Assembly (NCBI RefSeq): GCF_039852015.1
Contig: NZ_CP156626.1
Location: forward strand, 310,001-374,000
Direction of reading: 5' to 3'
Origin: Robbsia sp. KACC 23696
GTDB taxonomy: Bacteria > Pseudomonadota > Gammaproteobacteria > Burkholderiales > Burkholderiaceae
Length of the DNA stretch: 64,000 bases
The translations under genes were made by a program, and so were the position numbers. Position 1 is the stretch's first letter; every line of letters starts with the position of its first letter. Positions 26,053 to 34,950 of this stretch are shown here, piece by piece. A model generated the notes under the pieces. It ran no database searches. It had not been told where the DNA came from and worked only from the letters and a program-made list of their open reading frames with translations.

Positions 26053-28265
26053 TCGCCATGGGCCAGCCGATCGATCGTGTCGACGGTTATGCAAAAGTCA
26101 CCGGGCAAGCAAAATACTCCGGCGATGTTGTCGAACCCAAAATGGCGTACGCGGTACTGGTCACCAGTACCATCGCCCGCGGCACGATCGCGTCGATCGA
26201 TACGCGCGGCATCGAGGCGATGCCCGGGGTGCTGTTTGTCATGACGCATCTGACGGCGATGCGTTTGCCGAACGGTGGCGTGCCCGACGCGCAGCCGCCC
26301 GCCGTCCGTCGGCTGACCTTGCTGCAGGACGACCGCGTACGCTATGCCAACGAGCCGGTTGCCGTGGTCGTCGCCGAAACTCTGGAGCGCGCGACCGATG
26401 CCGCGCATACGTTGCAGCGGGCCATTGTCTACCGTGCCGATAAGCCGGATACGTCGTTCGACGAAGCGATGGCGCATGCCTACCCGCCGCCGGTGATGCT
26501 GGGCCGTCCGGTGAACTCGCAGCGCGGCGATGTGACTGCCGGACTTGCGCAGGGAAGTGCGCATCTCGACGCCGTCTATACCACGCCGTACGAGCATCAC
26601 AATCCGATGGAGCCGCACGCGACGATGGCGCGTTGGGATGGCCCGGACTTGACGCTGTACGACAGCACGCAAGGGATCTCCGCGACGCAAAACGCGGTAG
26701 CAATCACATTGGGGATTCCCGTCAAGAACGTGCGCGTGGTTTGTCCCTTCGTGGGCGGTGGTTTCGGTTGCAAGGGGTCTGCGTGGTCGCACACCGTGCT
26801 TGCCGCGATGGCCGCGCGTCAGGTCGGACGTCCGGTACGACTCGTATTGGAGCGGCCGCAGATGTTCGGCCCCATCGGTAATCGTCCTCCGACGCGTCAA
26901 CATATGCAGGTTGCCGCGCAGCCGGATGGCACGCTGACGGGTATGCGGCACGACACGGTATCGGTGACCTCGACGTTCGAGGACTGGACCGAGACATCGG
27001 CTATTGCATCGCGGATGCTGTATCAGGTGCCGAACCAGGCGACGACACACAAGCTGGTAAAACTCGACGTCGGCACCCCGACGTTTACGCGTGCGCCGGG
27101 CGAGGCCACCGGCACCTTTGCGCTGGAATCGGCGATGGACGAAGTGGCGTATCGCCTGTCGATGGATCCTTTGGCGCTGCGCCGACACAATGACGCGCCG
27201 ATGGAACCGCAACTGCATCTGCCCTGGTCGTCGAAGCACCTGGACGAGTGTTATCGGGTAGGGGCGGAACGGTTCGGTTGGTCACGCCGTGTCGCAGCGC
27301 CTCGGTCGATGCGCGACGGCAATGTGTTGATCGGGCAGGGCATGGCAACGGCCACCTATCCTGCGAATCGAAGTGGCGCATCGGCGTTGGTGCGGATTCT
27401 GCCGGACGGCACGGCGGTGGCTGCGTCGGGCACGCAGGAGCTCGGCACGGGCACGTACACGGTGATGGCCCAGGTCGCCGCCGACGCCTTGGGCTTTCCG
27501 GTGAGCAAGGTGCAATTCCAATTGGGCGATTCGCACCTGCCGCACGCGCCCTCGTCGGGCGGCTCGCAATCGGCTGCCAGCGTTTCGCCCGCCGTCCGTG
27601 CCGCGGGATTGGCCGCACGGGATGCCTTGATTGCACGAGCGGTGGGCGATAGCGGCTCGCCTTTGCATGGGGTGACGCCGAGCGATGTCACTGTCGAGAA
27701 CGGTTGGCTGGTCAGCACGTCCGATGCTAACAAGCGCGAGCCGGCTGCTGCGGTGGTCGCGCGCAACGAAGGCAAGCCGATCGAGGCGACCGCCAACGTT
27801 GCGCCCGGGGGCGAGAAGAAAGAGTACGCGTTTCACTCCTTCGGCGCGGTGTTCGCGGAGGTGCGCGTGGATCCGGACTTCGGCACTGTGCGCGTCGCGC
27901 GGGTGGTGGGCGTGTATGACGTCGGTACGATATTGAACGAGAAAACCGCGCACAGTCAGTTGATGGGCGGCATCGTCTGGGGCATCGGCGCGGCATTGAC
28001 CGAGGCAAGCGAACTCGACGAGCGCTTTGGCCGCTATACGAATGCGAACCTCGCGGAATATCACGTGCCGGTGAATGCCGATGTCCAGGAGATCGACCTC
28101 ACGATGCTCAGCCACGGCGACCCGCAAATCAATCCGCTGGGCGTACGCGGTATCGGCGAGATTGGTATCACGGGGGTGTCTGCAGCGATCGCGAACGCCG
28201 TGTATCACGCGACCGGTGTGCGCGTGCGGGATCTGCCGATAACGTTGGATAAGGTGATGGGGTGA
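26049..28265 (+). CDS. paoC: Aldehyde oxidoreductase, molybdenum cofactor subunit (PaoC/YagR type)
   Basis: The large catalytic subunit (738 residues) begins [20 protein letters not shown], contains the molybdopterin-contact segments [10 protein letters not shown] and [13 protein letters not shown], and near the C-terminus has [13 protein letters not shown], whose Glu (about 704) is the catalytic base. It oxidises aldehydes to acids; a role in detoxifying aromatic aldehydes is known for E. coli PaoABC. The maturation chaperone gene paoD (XdhC-like), next to paoABC in E. coli, is not found after this gene. Confidence 0.92.
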   Translation: MIAMGQPIDRVDGYAKVTGQAKYSGDVVEPKMAYAVLVTSTIARGTIASIDTRGIEAMPGVLFVMTHLTAMRLPNGGVPDAQPPAVRRLTLLQDDRVRYANEPVAVVVAETLERATDAAHTLQRAIVYRADKPDTSFDEAMAHAYPPPVMLGRPVNSQRGDVTAGLAQGSAHLDAVYTTPYEHHNPMEPHATMARWDGPDLTLYDSTQGISATQNAVAITLGIPVKNVRVVCPFVGGGFGCKGSAWSHTVLAAMAARQVGRPVRLVLERPQMFGPIGNRPPTRQHMQVAAQPDGTLTGMRHDTVSVTSTFEDWTETSAIASRMLYQVPNQATTHKLVKLDVGTPTFTRAPGEATGTFALESAMDEVAYRLSMDPLALRRHNDAPMEPQLHLPWSSKHLDECYRVGAERFGWSRRVAAPRSMRDGNVLIGQGMATATYPANRSGASALVRILPDGTAVAASGTQELGTGTYTVMAQVAADALGFPVSKVQFQLGDSHLPHAPSSGGSQSAASVSPAVRAAGLAARDALIARAVGDSGSPLHGVTPSDVTVENGWLVSTSDANKREPAAAVVARNEGKPIEATANVAPGGEKKEYAFHSFGAVFAEVRVDPDFGTVRVARVVGVYDVGTILNEKTAHSQLMGGIVWGIGAALTEASELDERFGRYTNANLAEYHVPVNADVQEIDLTMLSHGDPQINPLGVRGIGEIGITGVSAAIANAVYHATGVRVRDLPITLDKVMG

Positions 28266-28852
28266 GGGTGGGGGCGTGTGAGTCGGCGTGCGCTTTGCTG
28301 CCTGCTACTGGTTGGCGTGTTGTCTGAACGGATGCTGAGTGCGGGCTTTTTTTGATAGTTGCGCGCTCGCTGACGTGCGCCTGGTTCGGGCGATGTTGCG
28401 GTGTCGAGAGGGGGCTGTTAACGCCGGGGTTTCGGTCAAATCGGCCGATCGGCGTCCTGGCAGCGAATGACCGAAACGAGTCACAAAGCTGACATAGCCG
28501 GGCGGAGAGATTGGGGGTTCGATCTAGTGTCGGCTATCGGCCAGAACCGGTCGGTCGTGACTGTGCGCTTCCGAATAGGCTAACCGCTACCCGGCTATGC
28601 GTCGGCACGGATCCGTGGAAACCCGATGTTGTGATGCACGCCTCTCGAGTTGGCACGCCTGGGTTGACGGAAGCTATCACGAGGCGTTGGCGCATTCCTT
28701 CGCCAGTGGCAAAAAACTGTAAAGCCAGTCGAACGAGAAAAAGTTCCGAGCCGCTGATGGCCGCCGATGTTCAATTCTTTTGTTCATTCGATTAAAGTAC
28801 TAAGCGCAAGCCGTTGAAGATGTCGCCCCTTTAGAAAATACGAGCAAACTTC
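28266..28852. other. Gene-poor border before the OLD-like gene
   Basis: About 590 bases with only short, atypical frames. Base composition drops from the flanking level toward A+T-rich in the last 150 bases, consistent with the left border of an acquired segment. No direct repeat, integrase or transposase remnant was recognised. Confidence 0.45.
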
Positions 28853-30682
28853 ATGTATCTGAAAAATTTATTGATATTTAACAGCGGACCCACGCAGAAG
28901 CTCGATCTAGAACCGCAGTTCAATGCAGATGGAACACCAAAGCCACTTGTCATCGTAGGCCGTAACGGAGCTGGCAAGACGAATTTGCTTTCCACGATTG
29001 CAGATGCAATCCTTGAGCTTCAAGTTCAAGCTGGCTTTCAGGACATACTTCCAAACAATAAATCTGGACAACGGTATTTTTTCCGCATGCTCGGGGGCGC
29101 GACGACCACTTCAAATCAGCAATTTGAGGTGTCAGCGGCCAGATTCTCCCAGGCAGAAAATAGCTACTTTTATAGAGCAAAATCTGGAGCGGTACCCGAA
29201 GAGGCAGCTCTGGAGAGGCTACGAGTAATCACCCCATTTCCCCTCTGGGACGCAGTACAAAACAAAGAGGTGATCGGGGACGCTACGCAACTGAAAAACA
29301 TATTCAGCAACGAATCATTTACGTTCTTCCCAGTCAATCGCAATGAGGATGCTTGGTGGCAAAGCCTACGTTCCGACCAGCCTGAAGAAGTGAAATTCGC
29401 CCAGCGAATTAGCGCCGAATTGTCCAGACCTCTTGTTCTAGCAAGTTCATTCGGACGCCTGAAACCTTGGCTCGCGGATGTAGTGCTTGATCAAGCAATA
29501 GATGCGCCGCACGCACTGCAGCTTCTCGCGAGATCGCATGCCGAATTGTTCGAATATCTGGCTCCGCGAGTGCAGCAAGGGACGCTTGCCGCCATTAACA
29601 ATATTCTGAGCGTAATACTAGACCAGCCTGTATATTTAACGCGCGGCGGGCGAGGTGCGGCGTCCTCCAAACTATTCCTCAGAGACGCGGGCGGCGCTAT
29701 TTTTTTGAAAAGTCTCGACTCACTATCTACCGGTCAAGCTGCGCTAGCGACGATCTTTCTGAATATCCTCAGGTACGCGGATATGGGCAGGCCAGGTATT
29801 CTACTAAGCGATATTACAGGAATCTCGATCATTGACGAGATTGATGCGCATCTGCATTCGGATCTTCAACGAAACGTCTTGCCGCGATTGATGAGACTAT
29901 TCCCGCAAGTCCAGTTCGTTGCCACTTCCCATGCTCCGCTGTTTGCAATCGGAATGGATCGCGAATTCGGATCTCAAGGATTTAGCTTGATTGATCTGCC
30001 TTCTGGCTTGACAATCAGCTGCGAGCGATTTAGCGAATTCCAGAAGTCGTTTGAATATTTTGCCGAAACCAAAGCATTCGAAACGCAGATGCAGGAAGCA
30101 GTCGGTGCTGACAAGCAGTCCACGATAATCTGCGAAGGTGAGACCGACCCTCTTTACCTAAAGCGCGCAGCAGAGATTCTCGGCTTTTCTGAATTTGCTG
30201 AGAATGTCGTCTTCGACTGGATCGGAACAAAGGAAGGTGGTGCGGCAAAAAATGGCGGTTATGGATCGTTAGATAACGCGGTGAAACTCTTCAAAAGTAA
30301 CCCGAATCTAGTATCTGTGCCTTTGGCGCTGATCTATGACTGCGATAAACCGGGGAAGGACCACAGCCAAAAAAACCTCCTTGTAATAAGCTTACCCCGC
30401 AACGCAGATAATACGATTCGAAGCGGTGGCATTGAAAATTTGCTCCCGCCTGACGTATTCGAGGATCAGTTTTACGTGACCTCCAAGTCCAAAAACACAT
30501 CCGACGATGAAATTACGATAAAAAAATTAAACAAGGTTGTGCTTTGCGACTATATATGTCATCGTGGAAAATTTAACGATTTCATAAAGTTCGAGCCGAT
30601 TATTGAAAAACTCGCCCTGTTCGTTGGTCTTCCAAGATCCGCAGATTGGATTCGTCCAGATTTAGTCCAACCTGCCCCATGA
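28853..30682 (+). CDS. OLD-like AAA ATPase with C-terminal TOPRIM domain, probable defence nuclease
   Basis: The 609-residue protein has an SMC/ABC-type ATPase: Walker A GRNGAGKTN at residues 36-44, signature-like LSTGQAALA, Walker B ISIIDEIDAHLH near 325, and the switch TSHAP near 357. A TOPRIM-like nuclease domain follows, with IICEGETDPLYLKRA near 423 and YDCDKPG near 495 supplying metal-binding Glu and Asp-x-Asp. This layout is that of OLD-family nucleases and relatives in anti-phage systems such as Gabija GajA and retron-linked ATPases. Codon use is clearly more A+T-rich than that of its neighbours. No recognisable partner gene follows, so it may act alone (class 1 OLD). Function inferred from domains. 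Confidence 0.75.
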   Translation: MYLKNLLIFNSGPTQKLDLEPQFNADGTPKPLVIVGRNGAGKTNLLSTIADAILELQVQAGFQDILPNNKSGQRYFFRMLGGATTTSNQQFEVSAARFSQAENSYFYRAKSGAVPEEAALERLRVITPFPLWDAVQNKEVIGDATQLKNIFSNESFTFFPVNRNEDAWWQSLRSDQPEEVKFAQRISAELSRPLVLASSFGRLKPWLADVVLDQAIDAPHALQLLARSHAELFEYLAPRVQQGTLAAINNILSVILDQPVYLTRGGRGAASSKLFLRDAGGAIFLKSLDSLSTGQAALATIFLNILRYADMGRPGILLSDITGISIIDEIDAHLHSDLQRNVLPRLMRLFPQVQFVATSHAPLFAIGMDREFGSQGFSLIDLPSGLTISCERFSEFQKSFEYFAETKAFETQMQEAVGADKQSTIICEGETDPLYLKRAAEILGFSEFAENVVFDWIGTKEGGAAKNGGYGSLDNAVKLFKSNPNLVSVPLALIYDCDKPGKDHSQKNLLVISLPRNADNTIRSGGIENLLPPDVFEDQFYVTSKSKNTSDDEITIKKLNKVVLCDYICHRGKFNDFIKFEPIIEKLALFVGLPRSADWIRPDLVQPAP

Positions 30683-31296
30683 CGTATCCGAGTTTGCATC
30701 GCTATGGCAGTGATAGGCTGCGTCTATTTCTATGCGAAGTTGGCTTTTACTTGCATAGGCGCGAAGTCCGGTTTAGCGCAGCCAATTCTTGAAATCGACT
30801 TTCCGGAACGGGTCGATATCCGACCGTCATGCCAACGTTGCTTACTCACATTCGATAACGTCCGCTCTGCCGCGCGCTGCGGTCATCGGCGGAGTCGGCG
30901 CCGAATGCCGGCCTCGGCCGAATCTGAGTTTCTCGCGGCCAAGCGCAGGAGGCCGCATCAAAAACCCAGGGAACAAAAAAAGTCACCACCGAGATTCAGG
31001 GGTCCATGTCCTAGCCGCCGCGTCGGTCTGCGTTGACGCAGAAGCAGAGGCTTTGCAACGCCGCTGCCAGTGCGATTCCTGCATGCTCAAATTTTCTCGA
31101 TGCCGATAAATCGATTCGTACTGCGAAGTAAAAATAAAGTAGATAAAAATCAGCTCGCTGAGATGAGATAAATTGTCTCACGTTACTATTGCACGTCCTC
31201 GACACACTGTTATCTGCATCTCCGCAACCCGGATTCACTTGAGCTGATCATGAATAAGCTACCGTGGTGAACGCTTTCGGTATGTGCGGTGTTAAT
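30683..31296. other. Gene-poor stretch between the OLD-like gene and hipA
   Basis: About 610 bases with no convincing gene; two overlapping plus-strand frames near 30700-31100 lack domains and normal codon use. The middle part is G+C-rich while both ends are A+T-rich, which suggests a patchwork of inserted or decayed sequence. It carries the 3' ends of two opposing genes, so terminators are expected, but no classical one was seen. Confidence 0.45.
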
Positions 31297-32556
31297 TCAG
31301 GCTTGGATGACGCTTTCCATCTGCCGGATCTCGAGGCTGGACAAGCCGAGTCGCTCGGCGTCGCTGCGCCAATCAACGATGGCCTTTATCGTTTCCGCTT
31401 TGATGCTTGCCGCTTCCAATTTTGTCAGCCGATATAACTCGGCCGTTGCCATTACCGCTTGGATATTTGGCGAAGCATCATATCCATCGATCGTTATCGC
31501 GTGCTCACCCTTGCTGCGGTTTGGGTTGATATCGAATGCTGGGGATAATCGCCAGCCTGACGGTTCGCGTATAAAACCGTGATTGCGTAAGTGATCGTCG
31601 CGATTGCCAACTAAGACATTGAACACGATGCGACGAAAGAGCTGTTTGAGATCTGTATCGATGTACCCTTGAGCGCCATTGCCAGAGATGAATTCGGCGA
31701 GCTCGATATAGCTGGCGCCTGTGTCGCCGTCGCGGCGCTCCAGTAAAGTCATCGCCGATGCATACATTCTCCGGCCGGCACCGGCTCGATCAAATCGGGA
31801 AGCACAGAAGGTTGTGTAGTCATTCGATAACTTATGGCACCGTGCTTGGGGAAGTTCGATCATGGCTTTTCTCCCCAATACGTGCATCAAGTATTCCCAC
31901 GCACCGACGTCGTATCGGTCGTCCTTAGCCGGAAACTTCGCAATCCAAAGACTGCCGTCCTCGTCACGAAAGTTTGCTTTGGGTCGAGCGCCGCCCAAGG
32001 AACTCCCAGGCGCGATTAACATCGCGAGCCACTTTTCGTACTCGGGCATATTTTCGTTGCCTCCGTCGACGAGGCGACTGACATGCGCTAACTCTTTTAG
32101 CCTGGTTACTGGGGGCACTGAGTTTTCACTGTCGTCAAGAAATGGACCTTCCGGCAGGCGAAAGCGTAGGCCGCCCATGCGGGTCTCGTCGTACACACCG
32201 AGTAGAAAGTCGAAATCTTGCAGCGCGCGTATTTTCCTTGGTGGAATCGCATTTTTTGCAGACAGTGCTTCGCGCCGCTCCATCAATACGCGCCCCCAAC
32301 GGTCCGGCGCGGAATCCATAAAGATGCCAAACGCCGAGGCGCCGGATGGCGGATGTTGCTCGCCGCGCCAAAGATCCAGCCGAGGATCCAGCATGAACTT
32401 GTTTTTGCTTTCGAGCCAGCTCGGATCGTATTCAAAAGCCGGCGCCAATTGCGTCATCGCCTCATGCGGGAATAGCGTCCCGACGCGTTGACATGCGCCC
32501 AGCTCGGGTGCGTCTAAATGCACTTCGTAGCGCAAGCGCTGCTTTTTTCTGGACAT
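31297..32556 (-). CDS. hipA: HipA-family serine/threonine kinase toxin
   Basis: HipA kinases phosphorylate translation factors, typically GltX, and induce growth arrest. The 419-residue protein has the N-terminal subdomain, the Gly-rich autophosphorylation loop region GSSLGGARPKA, the catalytic NVLVGNRDDHLRNHGF and the metal-binding LSPAFDIN, all intact, so the toxin should be active. A TAGGAG ribosome-binding site precedes the ATG. The antitoxin gene hipB lies upstream, but with a 101-bp gap instead of the near overlap usual for hipBA. The target is not predictable from sequence. Confidence 0.88.
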   Translation of the reverse strand: MSRKKQRLRYEVHLDAPELGACQRVGTLFPHEAMTQLAPAFEYDPSWLESKNKFMLDPRLDLWRGEQHPPSGASAFGIFMDSAPDRWGRVLMERREALSAKNAIPPRKIRALQDFDFLLGVYDETRMGGLRFRLPEGPFLDDSENSVPPVTRLKELAHVSRLVDGGNENMPEYEKWLAMLIAPGSSLGGARPKANFRDEDGSLWIAKFPAKDDRYDVGAWEYLMHVLGRKAMIELPQARCHKLSNDYTTFCASRFDRAGAGRRMYASAMTLLERRDGDTGASYIELAEFISGNGAQGYIDTDLKQLFRRIVFNVLVGNRDDHLRNHGFIREPSGWRLSPAFDINPNRSKGEHAITIDGYDASPNIQAVMATAELYRLTKLEAASIKAETIKAIVDWRSDAERLGLSSLEIRQMESVIQA

Positions 32557-32657
32557 CGTGGCTCCTATGCGTCAACTGCCGGGAGAAGCAGCTTAGCGTA
32601 GAGGAAGGCAGCCGTAATCTCGCCGTTAGAAAATGCGCGGATTCCTATCAAGCAAAA

Positions 32658-32975
32658 TTATTTTGCCTGCGGACCTCTTGGGCGCGGTCGCTTCAGCTTC
32701 AAGTCTTGCAACTTTCGACCGAGCTCGTCGTCACGGGCGAGTAAATCGATGTCACCGTCCAGACCCAGGACGCGAAGTGCGCGCATATAGGTGCCCACAG
32801 CGATCGTTGGCTCACCGGCTTCCACACGTAGCATTGTGGGGCGCGAAACGCCCACCCGCTCCGCGAATTGTTCGCCCGTGAGCTCACGGCGCATTCGCGC
32901 CAGGCGAATACGTTCACCCAGCGCTTTGAGCTGCATCGCGACGGACGGAAAGGTGGGTTGCGATTTCTTGACCAT
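32658..32975 (-). CDS. hipB: HipB-like antitoxin (Xre-family helix-turn-helix)
   Basis: This 105-residue protein has a HTH_3 domain at about residues 17-75: LGERIRLARMRRELTGEQF followed by RVGVSRPTMLRVEAGEPT. Such antitoxins neutralise HipA and repress their own operon. The C-terminal tail is Lys/Arg/Pro-rich. A promoter-like pair lies directly upstream, with the -10 hexamer only ten bases from the start codon, so the transcript may be nearly leaderless. It is transcribed in the same direction as hipA. Confidence 0.82.
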   Translation of the reverse strand: MVKKSQPTFPSVAMQLKALGERIRLARMRRELTGEQFAERVGVSRPTMLRVEAGEPTIAVGTYMRALRVLGLDGDIDLLARDDELGRKLQDLKLKRPRPRGPQAK

Positions 32976-33336
32976 GGTGAATCATATAGTAGACAAGAAG
33001 TTGATTTCTGTAAATTTAATGATACAAAATTGAAGATATTCGCGCCAATAAACACATACAATTTACATATAGATCACTTTTGTAATTTATATGATGCATC
33101 CAGCCTTCGTTTGTCGACTGGCGTTCCAGGGCGAGTCGACGCACGTTGCTCAACCGATCCAACGAGCGCGAAATCACTCCGAGCCGCGCTCGACGCAATG
33201 GTCAGGCATGTACAGGCCGAATACGCAACAGCGGCCCTCTCTCGTTCTATTCCGGACGGTCCCGGAAATACCTACGAATGACCGCTCAGGCCAACGGAGT
33301 AATCCTTCCCATCTCAAAACCGCCCCATGCCGCAAC
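32976..33336. other. A+T-rich control region of hipBA and right border of the island
   Basis: The first 115 bases are strongly A+T-rich and contain the hipBA promoter candidate. The remaining part, to the end of the YbaK-type gene, holds only short atypical frames. Base composition returns to the genome level here. Confidence 0.5.
32986..33014 (-). promoter_or_regulatory. Candidate hipBA promoter
   Basis: Reading the minus strand, TTTACA (33014-33009) and TACTAT (32991-32986) are 17 bases apart. Transcription would start only a few bases before the hipB ATG at 32975. No strong dyad for HipB binding was recognised by eye. Confidence 0.5.
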
Positions 33337-33807
33337 TCAAACGCATAACGACGTAAGAAGGGGCCGTGCGATCCGCAGGTAGTCGCTTGAATTCAGGACG
33401 ATCGATTTGTCGAGGCGCCCGGCGTTGAACGCGATTTCTTGAAATTGCTCTACCAGCTCGGCGTCTACGACCAAGCGGATATGCGGTGAAAACGTGAAGG
33501 GCGGAATCGCGCCGATTGCGCAGCCTGTTTCACGTTGGGCTTCATCGGGTGACGCGAGCGTCGCCTTTCTGATATCGACGGCGGCGGCGACTTTCTTAAA
33601 ATCCAACTTTTTGTCGCCGGGCAAGATAGCCAGTATCAACGTGCCGTCGTCGTGCTTGCTTTTACATAGCATTGCTTTCGCGCCCTGCCCGGGGGCTGTT
33701 CCGCGAATCGCCGCGACGAGGTCGGAGCGTCCTTCCGCAGGATGGTCGATGATGCGGAATTGGGCATGCTCATGTTCGAGCAGGGCAACAAGCTTTGCAA
33801 ATATCAT
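33337..33807 (-). CDS. YbaK/EbsC-domain protein (aminoacyl-tRNA deacylase family)
   Basis: The 156-residue protein consists of one YbaK-like domain, which hydrolyses mischarged tRNAs such as Ala- or Cys-tRNA-Pro in characterised members. Seen here: FRIIDHPAEGRS, then AKAMLCKSK with the Lys conserved in the catalytic pocket, AILPGDKKLDFKKV and the substrate-side GAIPPF segment. ATG 33807 was chosen at the start of the domain; a longer frame upstream is not supported. It stands alone between hipBA and betI. Confidence 0.82.
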   Translation of the reverse strand: MIFAKLVALLEHEHAQFRIIDHPAEGRSDLVAAIRGTAPGQGAKAMLCKSKHDDGTLILAILPGDKKLDFKKVAAAVDIRKATLASPDEAQRETGCAIGAIPPFTFSPHIRLVVDAELVEQFQEIAFNAGRLDKSIVLNSSDYLRIARPLLTSLCV

Positions 33808-34028
33808 GGGGCGGTCTCGCGAAGATAGGCTCGTGCAGCGTCGATAGCAACGGTGGGGCGCATGGCCTTCCATACATCGTATTTGCCATCAATACGCATC
33901 ATACGGTGCATCTCCGAAGGTAGTGCGACAGTGGAATGTGCCAACGCATATCGCCAACGCGCGTCACGCTTATGCATGGGCTGCGAATGCGATGTCGTCG
34001 GAACAGCCTTAATACGCGAAATGTTTTA

Positions 34029-34044
34029 TTGATAAACTGTTCAA
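34029..34044. promoter_or_regulatory. Degenerate BetI-like site upstream of betI
   Basis: TTGATAAACTGTTCAA matches the core of the perfect palindrome at 34891-34912 at 12 of 16 positions, including both outer half-sites. It ends 33 bases before the betI start codon, consistent with autoregulation. Confidence 0.45.
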
Positions 34045-34077
34045 CATCGCGACGAAACATCGCTCCACATCGCCCTC

Positions 34078-34668
34078 ATGCCCAACCTCGACATCCGTGA
34101 AGTCCGCCGTAAGCAGTTGATCGAAGCGACGCTGCGATCGATCGACGAAGTCGGTCTAAGCAGCACGACACTGGCGTCCGTCGCGCAGCGGGCGAGTCTC
34201 TCGGTCGGCATTGTCAGCCACTACTTTGGCGACAAGAGCGGTCTGCTGGAGACTACGATGCGCTACGTGTTGCGCGACCTGTCCGAAGCGATGGCTCGCT
34301 GCCGTGCCGAGGCGCCCGACGAACCGCAACAGCGCTTGCGGGCGATCGTGTCGGCGAACTTCGATGATTCGCAGATCAACGGCCCGGTCATGAAGACCTG
34401 GCTGTCGTTCTGGTCGCAAAGCATGCACGATCCGTCCCTGCGCCGACTGCAACGGGTCAATACGCGTCGATTGCTGTCGAACCTGACGGCGGAATTCGCT
34501 CGCGTGATGCCGCGTCTCGACGCGCGACGGGCTGCGACCGGGCTCGCCGCGCTGATCGACGGCCTATGGCTGCGCGGGGCCCTGTCCGGCGGGCCGATCA
34601 ATACGAAGCTGGCGCTACGCATCACGCAGGAGTACGTCGACGCCTTGCTAGGTCGACACGGTACGTAA
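34078..34668 (+). CDS. betI: BetI, TetR-family choline-responsive repressor
   Basis: The 196-residue protein has a TetR helix-turn-helix ([19 protein letters not shown]) preceded by [17 protein letters not shown], typical of BetI. The C-terminal domain contains [11 protein letters not shown], characteristic of the choline-binding BetI core. It represses the betaine-synthesis genes and releases on choline. It is transcribed in the same direction as betB and betA, with a 282-bp gap that contains a perfect BetI-type palindrome, so betBA has its own promoter. Confidence 0.92.
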   Translation: MPNLDIREVRRKQLIEATLRSIDEVGLSSTTLASVAQRASLSVGIVSHYFGDKSGLLETTMRYVLRDLSEAMARCRAEAPDEPQQRLRAIVSANFDDSQINGPVMKTWLSFWSQSMHDPSLRRLQRVNTRRLLSNLTAEFARVMPRLDARRAATGLAALIDGLWLRGALSGGPINTKLALRITQEYVDALLGRHGT

Positions 34669-34890
34669 TTGCCGCGCGCTACCCGCTGCCGCGCGCTTCT
34701 ACTCTGCTTCTGTTCCCCCCCGTTTTCATGCCCCGCCGACGGTTTCTCGACGTCGGATCTGCGTACACGTCCCTGCAACCGACACCCGTCTGCCGCCTCG
34801 GACGAAGCCGTAGGCGCCCCCTGACACGTCGCATAAACGACGTTCGACTCGTTCGCGCTTTCCGGCTCGGGGCGTAAAATGGTAATCTAT

Positions 34891-34912
34891 GTTGATTGAA
34901 CGTTCAATCAAC
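34891..34912. promoter_or_regulatory. Perfect 22-bp palindrome, BetI operator upstream of betBA
   Basis: GTTGATTGAAC (34891-34901) is followed directly by its exact reverse complement (34902-34912), with the inner core TTGAACGTTCAA. It lies 39 bases before the betB start codon, downstream of a TAAAAT that could be a -10 element. Confidence 0.8.
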
Positions 34913-34950
34913 AATCCTTCAGGCCTGACAAGCCGCTCGACGAGTCCGTC

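Noticed and set aside
28511-28530. GGTTCGATC resembling a tRNA T-loop
   Set aside because: No acceptor, D or anticodon stems can be drawn around it.
30704-31109. Two overlapping plus-strand frames between the OLD-like gene and hipA
   Set aside because: No start signal, no domain, and composition unlike coding DNA; treated as gene-poor sequence.
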